64,000 nucleotides of DNA, from contig VZTJ01000306.1 of NCBI GenBank assembly GCA_013397795.1, positions 522,109-586,108 on the forward strand, given 5' to 3'. Below are positions 59,786-64,000 of this stretch, in pieces. A program made the position numbers and the translations under genes. The DNA is from Orthonyx spaldingii. Lineage: Eukaryota; Chordata; Aves; Passeriformes; Orthonychidae. The notes under the pieces are model-generated. The model ran no database searches, was not told where the DNA came from, and saw nothing but the letters and a program-made list of their open reading frames with translations. Position 1 is the stretch's first letter; each line of letters opens with the position of its first letter.

Positions 59786-62700
59786 CTGCAAAGCAAGGGG
59801 AAAAGCAGTTTGTTTGTGGAGACAGCTCTTCACTAAGCCCAAGCAACACCCCCCAGCACCACCCTGGCTCAGTACCTCGGGCTGCAGACCACTCTTCTGG
59901 CACAAGGAGGACAGGGCCCCGCAGGCTCACCACCGCAGAGTTCAGAGCTGCCATCCCACTGTCTACAACAGCAACACAGCACAGTTGAACCCCACAGTGC
60001 AGTGGGCTATCTTGGATCATTGCAACCTAAAAATCCACTCAGACATTACCTCGCTTGCTTCTAGATGGCCTTGGGCATCTCGGTATGCACAGTGGGGAGT
60101 CCGGGTGAAAACGGTGACAGATCAGAACACTGCAGTGGAAGTACACCTGGAACAGAGAATGAGAGGAATGAGAGGTCTGTTCATTTTGAGGCAAGAACTG
60201 CTCCAAGTAGGGGGATAATGTCACCTACCAGGCCAGGAAGGGCTTTGTCACCAGAGACAAAGGCAAAGGTCTTCACTTCCAGCCTTTGGCGATAGTTAGC
60301 ATAGCTGACACCACGTCCCACAGGGTGAAACACAGTCCTGTAGCTGTCTAGGTCATACTCACATCTGCCAATAAATAAGAACTAAGTCAGAACATCAGGG
60401 TAGAGAAGGTCTGGCTTTTTAGTGTTGACTTCTTTAAGCAGCAGATTAAAGTTCAAGGCTGAGGTGCTACCTTCCTCTTCCAAATTCCAGCACCCCAGGG
60501 AAGGCCCTCAAGACTTAAGGTTCTTTTACTAAAGAGGGAGCAGGGGAGAATTAGGGAATCCCCCCCACCACTCACTGCAAAAGGTAGTGGCAGGGCACTC
60601 ACCCATCAACGACAATATTCCACTGGGGCAGCGACCTTGGATCTTGTGAGGCTGTTGCCCAGCAGTCATCCAGTACCAAGTGCAGGTTGGGGTCGTTGCG
60701 GTTCAGGACCTGAACTTCCAGGAAGATGGGCTGCCGCAGGTACCTCACTATGGGATACTGATCCTCACGGTACGGCTGCCTGTACGAGTCCTCTGCAAAA
60801 CCAAAGCCCTGGTAAATAGCTCAGAGTGCAAAGAGGGTCTCAAGTTCTTCAAACAGCAGCTGGTCACTCAAGTACTGTCTGTTCTAGGGCCACAGATCTG
60901 AGGCATCTGCTTCAAGCAGCATGGATGGGCAGGAAGGCAGCACACCAGGACAGTAGAAGTCCATGTACCAGAACAGTTTACTCATACAACCTCCCCTCCA
61001 CAAGCTCCAGAGTCTCCCCAGCCACTGAGCCCAGAGCCAGCTTTACCTGGGTAGCTTAGAAGAACTAAGGAGAGGGAACCTTGGTTCACTGAAGAAGGTG
61101 GAGGAGAAAGGTTGTCTACTTTTATAGTGAGGGAGGCATCACCATTGCTGAAGGAGCACATGACTGTTAACCTGTAACAAGGAAGGAGCAGGTAAGTCAT
61201 TGATATATGGGTAATACAGTACTGGATAGCCTAAAGATGTTTCCAGACACACCTGAGTTCACTGTCCCTTGAGATCCTGCCCAGGGGAAGGTCTGTCCAT
61301 AATGCCCTCACCTCATTCTCATAATGAATCTGCTCCCCATCAAACTGTGGATAAAATAACATTAGCGAGGCCATTCCCAATGCCTGAATCCCACCCCCAC
61401 CAACCCTGGCTACACACTCACCCAGTGCCTGGTCCCACACCCATTCAGGGGCACATGAAACCAAACCCTGTCATTCAAAGGTGACTTGTAGGCTGGCCGG
61501 CACACAGGGTCCCTGAGCCTGAGTGTATCCAAATCCAGCAGTGGTGTGGTACTCTCAGCAAGGATTTCAAAATCCATGTACCCATCCTGGGTGCATACAG
61601 CAGCTGTAACAGAGGTTCACATAAGTTTTCATGCCAGTCAGTGACAGCTCTGCCTGCCAGGAGCTGTTGGTGAGATGAACTAAATCCAACACAAAGTGTG
61701 AAAATGAGCCGTGCTGAGGGATCACAGCACAGGAGCCAGTCACTTACCTACTGGTGTGTGCTGCTCACAGGGGCACTCAGGGTGCATCACCATGGCCACA
61801 GTCTCCCCATGGAAGTGAAAAGCCAGTTTCAAAGAGGACATGTAGTACTGAAGTCCTGAGCAGCTCACCCCAGGTAGCTGAAGGACAAGAGTTACTCTCT
61901 TGGAGTGTGACTACAAGAGCTCATTTTAGTACATGCACCTGTTAGAGCTGATTAACAAACAAGCTGAGCCTGAAAAGCACAGTGGCCTCAGGGGAAGTTC
62001 ATTTGCACTGCTCCAGGCATGCCAAACACCCACCCCCCTTCAAGAGGAATATTTTCACCTCCATCTATTTTTGCCAAAAGACTCCAGGAAACCCAGGCTA
62101 CCTATTACAAAGTCAGTTTGCATTCATCTTAATCATACCTGACCTCAGCCAGTCCCACAGGGCATGACTGACTTGACAGATGCTTAGTCGAGGTCAAAGC
62201 TACTGTGCTCTGGGTCTCAAAACACCAAGGAGTTGTGATCACAGCAACACCTGTGACTCAAGCATCAGAACTCACCCTGGACTTCAGGATTCCTCTGCTA
62301 ATATACAGCCTGATCCCTCTCTGTGTGTCCAGAGTGATTCCATTTTCCTGAAGCTGATCCATGGGGATGGTCTTATTCTCTACATCCACATCCATCAGGA
62401 TCCCTGGAAAGGCTGGGATGGCAACAGTCATGTGTGTTGCATTACAGATTGCTGGACCTGCAACAACATCTCTGATAAATACATCATCAGTTTCCCTGGG
62501 GCAAAAGCAGGTCAGGCTCTGACACTTTCCATGCATTACCTGGAGCACAAAGCATTCTCGACTCCACAGTCAGTCTGCGCTCAGGAGGGCCGTACATGAG
62601 CTTGAGTGCCACAGTGTAGAGCACCTTATCATTGTGCTGACAAAGAAGATGGAGCTCTGTTAGACAGTGCTCAGCTCCTGATCCACCCTAAGTCCAACCC

Positions 62701-63825
62701 CAGAGGACCATGTAAAAGCATCAGGTTTGGGTTTGATGCTATTCATGTTTCCAACAGCAGTTTCTTCCCACCTCACCCTTCCTAAAAACAGCTGCTGACC
62801 ATGAGACTGCCAGTCAGAAGGGCTGGGTAACTCCTCAGTGCTGACTCTCCATTCACATACCTTGTAGGACACAACTCCAGTGGCAGCAAAGGCCACCTGA
62901 AAGATCAGGTTGTGGCCATCAGCTAGAAAGTTATAGCCATGCTGCATTGCTTGCCCAAGGCTCAGCTGATGGATTCTGGCTCCATCATCAATTGACAGAT
63001 TCCAGGACATTGGATTTGCTGAAACCTGCAAAGCAAAAGATCTTTGGTTAGAGAGGGAAGCCACAGAAGCATCAAGGCATTAGATTTTCACCCTGCAGGG
63101 CTGCCACCTCCCAGGCTTCACATTCAAGCTCCCTATGCTGACAGTGTAGAACTAGGCTTCCCAACAAGATGCAAGTACATCAGTGAAGTACCTGCTGCAG
63201 CCTGGGGACATCAGGCTCACTTTAGGCCAAAAACCCAGGCATTCCCCCAGCTCCCTTTGCAAGGCAGAAGGAACATACCATATGCTCATCACTGAGGCTG
63301 GAAACAAGTCCTGGGAAGGTAACCTGAAACACAGCACGAGAATTAGACCACAGGAATAAAACAGAACTTGCAGGGTTGTAGCCACACAGCAAAATACTAC
63401 TACAGCTTCCCAAAGCAGACACCCAGCATCAGCTTCCCAGTTTCCCCTGCAATAGGACTGGAGCCAGACTGGGTGCATCATTAATGGCCACTTGCAGACC
63501 AGCTCTGCAAAGAGCCAGCAGCCAAGCCAAAAGGAGCACGCAGCCAGGAGACCTCCCTGGAGCTCTCCCCAGCTTTCTGCAGATCCAAGACACAACTCCA
63601 GGAAACAGCCACCCTGCCTTGCAAGCCTCAGAGCAGGATCTATAGCACTCCCACTCCTCTACTTACTGCCATGAAGTCTCTTGTGCAGTTTGTTGTACCA
63701 GCAAACACAGGAGTAATGACTTGATCTGCATGACCACTGTCACAGTGAGTGCTGTAGGTGACGTTCTTCTCCTCTCCCATTGTGTCATTCACCATCAGCC
63801 TCAACCAGAGCTGGTGCTGACCATG
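59643..63825 (-). CDS. ZP2: Zona pellucida sperm-binding protein 2 (partial at 5' end)
   Basis: ZP2 is a secreted-then-polymerised glycoprotein of the egg coat (the avian perivitelline layer), made by the oocyte and involved in sperm binding. Fourteen exons join in phase into 609 residues; the signal peptide and N-terminus lie beyond the right edge. In order: ZP-N-like repeats with Cys pairs and N-glycosylation sites (NVT, NCT, NLS, NAT, NKT); the C-terminal ZP module from CTQDGYMDF (about 262-270) through LNGCGTR; and the ZP-C part with LVLDDCWATAS. A dibasic RSKR (530-533) follows, then a membrane span (about 572-595) and a 14-residue tail ending VNVVC. Blocks such as YLRQPIFLEVQVLNR match mammalian ZP2 rather than ZP1, ZP3 or ZP4. 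Position next to LDAF1 agrees with human 16p12. Confidence 0.95.
59876..59962 (-). CDS. ZP2: ZP2 exon M (propeptide)
   Basis: DSGMAALNSAVVSLRGPVLL, then VPEEWSAAR. Includes a VSLRGPVLL segment like human VSLPGPILLL, the region after the cleavage site. Confidence 0.92.
60050..60146 (-). CDS. ZP2: ZP2 exon L: end of ZP-C and cleavage site
   Basis: VYFHCSVLICHRFHPDSPLC, IPRCPRPSRSKR. The last full codons spell RSKR (60062-60051), a furin-type consensus cleavage site. Confidence 0.95.
60051..60062 (-). other. ZP2: Furin-type cleavage site RSKR in ZP2
   Basis: Codons AGA AGC AAG CGA. In ZP proteins cleavage here frees the ectodomain from the membrane anchor before it polymerises. Here the exon boundary falls one base after the last Arg codon. 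Confidence 0.85.
60229..60364 (-). CDS. ZP2: ZP2 exon K (ZP-C)
   Basis: GCEYDLDSYRTVFHPVGRGV, NYRQRLEVKTFAFVSGDKAL and PGL. Matches GCAYDLDNYQTTFHPVG in human ZP2. Confidence 0.95.
60603..60792 (-). CDS. ZP2: ZP2 exon J (ZP-C)
   Basis: EDSYRQPYREDQYPIVRYLR, QPIFLEVQVLNRNDPNLHLV and LDDCWATASQDPRSLPQWNI. The strongest ZP2 match in the window. Confidence 0.96.
61047..61171 (-). CDS. ZP2: ZP2 exon I
   Basis: RLTVMCSFSNGDASLTIKVD, NLSPPPSSVNQGSLSLVLLS and YP. Link between ZP-N and ZP-C. Confidence 0.94.
61253..61344 (-). CDS. ZP2: ZP2 exon H
   Basis: FDGEQIHYENEVRALWTDLP, then LGRISRDSEL. Matches VVYENEIHALWTDFP...ISRDSEF in human ZP2. Confidence 0.95.
61422..61603 (-). CDS. ZP2: ZP2 exon G: start of the C-terminal ZP module
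   Basis: AAVCTQDGYMDFEILAEST, LDTLRLRDPVCRPAYKSPLN and VWFHVPLNGCGTRHW. CTQDG and LNGCGTR are ZP-N signatures. Confidence 0.95.
61748..61877 (-). CDS. ZP2: ZP2 exon F
   Basis: LPGVSCSGLQYYMSSLKLAF, HFHGETVAMVMHPECPCEQH and TPV. Matches ...YLASLKLTF...ETVSMVIYPECLCE in human ZP2. Confidence 0.94.
62276..62457 (-). CDS. ZP2: ZP2 exon E
   Basis: GPAICNATHMTVAIPAFPGI, LMDVDVENKTIPMDQLQENG and LYISRGILKSR. Matches NITHMTLTIPEFPG...DNGI in human ZP2. The right edge was chosen by phase; an acceptor 38 bases upstream would break frame with exon D. Confidence 0.93.
62540..62636 (-). CDS. ZP2: ZP2 exon D
   Basis: HNDKVLYTVALKLMYGPPER, then RLTVESRMLCAP; ends with one base before gtaatg. Close of a ZP-N-like repeat. 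Confidence 0.92.
62861..63025 (-). CDS. ZP2: ZP2 exon C
   Basis: Fifty-five codons: VSANPMSWNLSIDDGARIHQ, LSLGQAMQHGYNFLADGHNL and FAATGVVSYK. Matches the IDDGA...LSLQEAMQQGYN block of mammalian ZP2. Confidence 0.93.
63279..63323 (-). CDS. ZP2: ZP2 exon B (45 bases)
   Basis: Fifteen codons, VTFPGLVSSLSDEHM, between acceptor gtgtttcag and donor gtatgt. Both neighbours fit in phase 0. Confidence 0.85.
63667..63825 (-). CDS. ZP2: ZP2 exon A (first in window)
   Basis: Fifty-three codons: HGQHQLWLRLMVNDTMGEEK, YSTHCDSG and TTNCTRDFMA. Contains N-glycosylation sites NDT, NVT and NCT. Starts in phase 0 after acceptor gtccatag. Confidence 0.9.
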
Positions 63826-64000
63826 CTATGGACAAGAGACATTCATTAGAAAGAGGCAGCAGTACTCACTACAGCATGAGGGCAGCTAAAAGCCTTTGGG
63901 GCTGAACTCTGACTCCAGAGTTGGTTTAGGTGTTTGTACCAGGACAAGATAGCTTCTTGTTTTAAAAGCCCAAAGAAAAAGGATGAGCTCTTTAGGACAG
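63826..64000 (-). other. ZP2: ZP2 intron, right edge of window
   Basis: Sequence upstream of exon A's acceptor. No further exon can be read before the window ends. Confidence 0.7.

Noticed and set aside
62458..62495. Alternative acceptor extending ZP2 exon E by 38 bases
   Set aside because: It gives an open frame within the exon but does not match the phase left by exon D.
62180..62599. 139-codon plus-strand frame
   Set aside because: It is the antisense of ZP2 exons D and E.

Overview
The window is vertebrate nuclear DNA, almost certainly from a bird. The genes are split by GT-AG introns, the introns carry several 3' ends of CR1 (chicken repeat 1) LINEs, and there is an avian-type ERVL-like LTR plus a solo class II-like LTR with a short target duplication. 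A GC-rich CpG island sits in otherwise AT-rich DNA. I cannot name the species; the repeats would suit a songbird but do not prove it.

Three protein genes fill the window, in the order and orientation known from human chromosome 16p12. (1) DNAH3, minus strand, from a start codon at 47400 down to 468. It encodes the heavy chain of a ciliary/flagellar inner-arm dynein. I could chain 55 coding exons in consistent phase: 11,112 bases, 3,704 codons, no frameshift or premature stop. They cover the N-terminal tail, linker, AAA1 to AAA4 with intact P-loops, stalk and microtubule-binding region, AAA5 and AAA6. The last roughly 400 residues lie beyond the left edge. (2) LDAF1 (TMEM159, promethin), plus strand, complete coding sequence in four exons from 52225 to 55149 (156 residues), with a poly(A) signal at 55911. 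It encodes a seipin partner in lipid-droplet assembly. (3) ZP2, minus strand, 14 exons from 63825 down to the stop at 59643 (609 residues). It is an egg-coat glycoprotein; its N-terminus lies beyond the right edge.

DNAH3 and LDAF1 are head to head across a CpG island at about 50560-51640, which probably holds a shared bidirectional promoter and untranslated first exons. LDAF1 and ZP2 are tail to tail, with about 3.7 kb between them that holds an LTR-like segment and no recognisable gene.

The genes do not form a pathway. DNAH3 drives axonemal motility, including sperm; ZP2 builds the coat that sperm meet; LDAF1 is a general lipid-droplet factor. I found no sign of a new multi-gene system. The most unusual points are a 2,142-base DNAH3 exon, a 34-base microexon, a very short ZP2 3' UTR, a solo LTR with matching flanks, and two perfect palindromes in DNAH3 introns. 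Residue numbers for DNAH3 follow my own 55-exon model.
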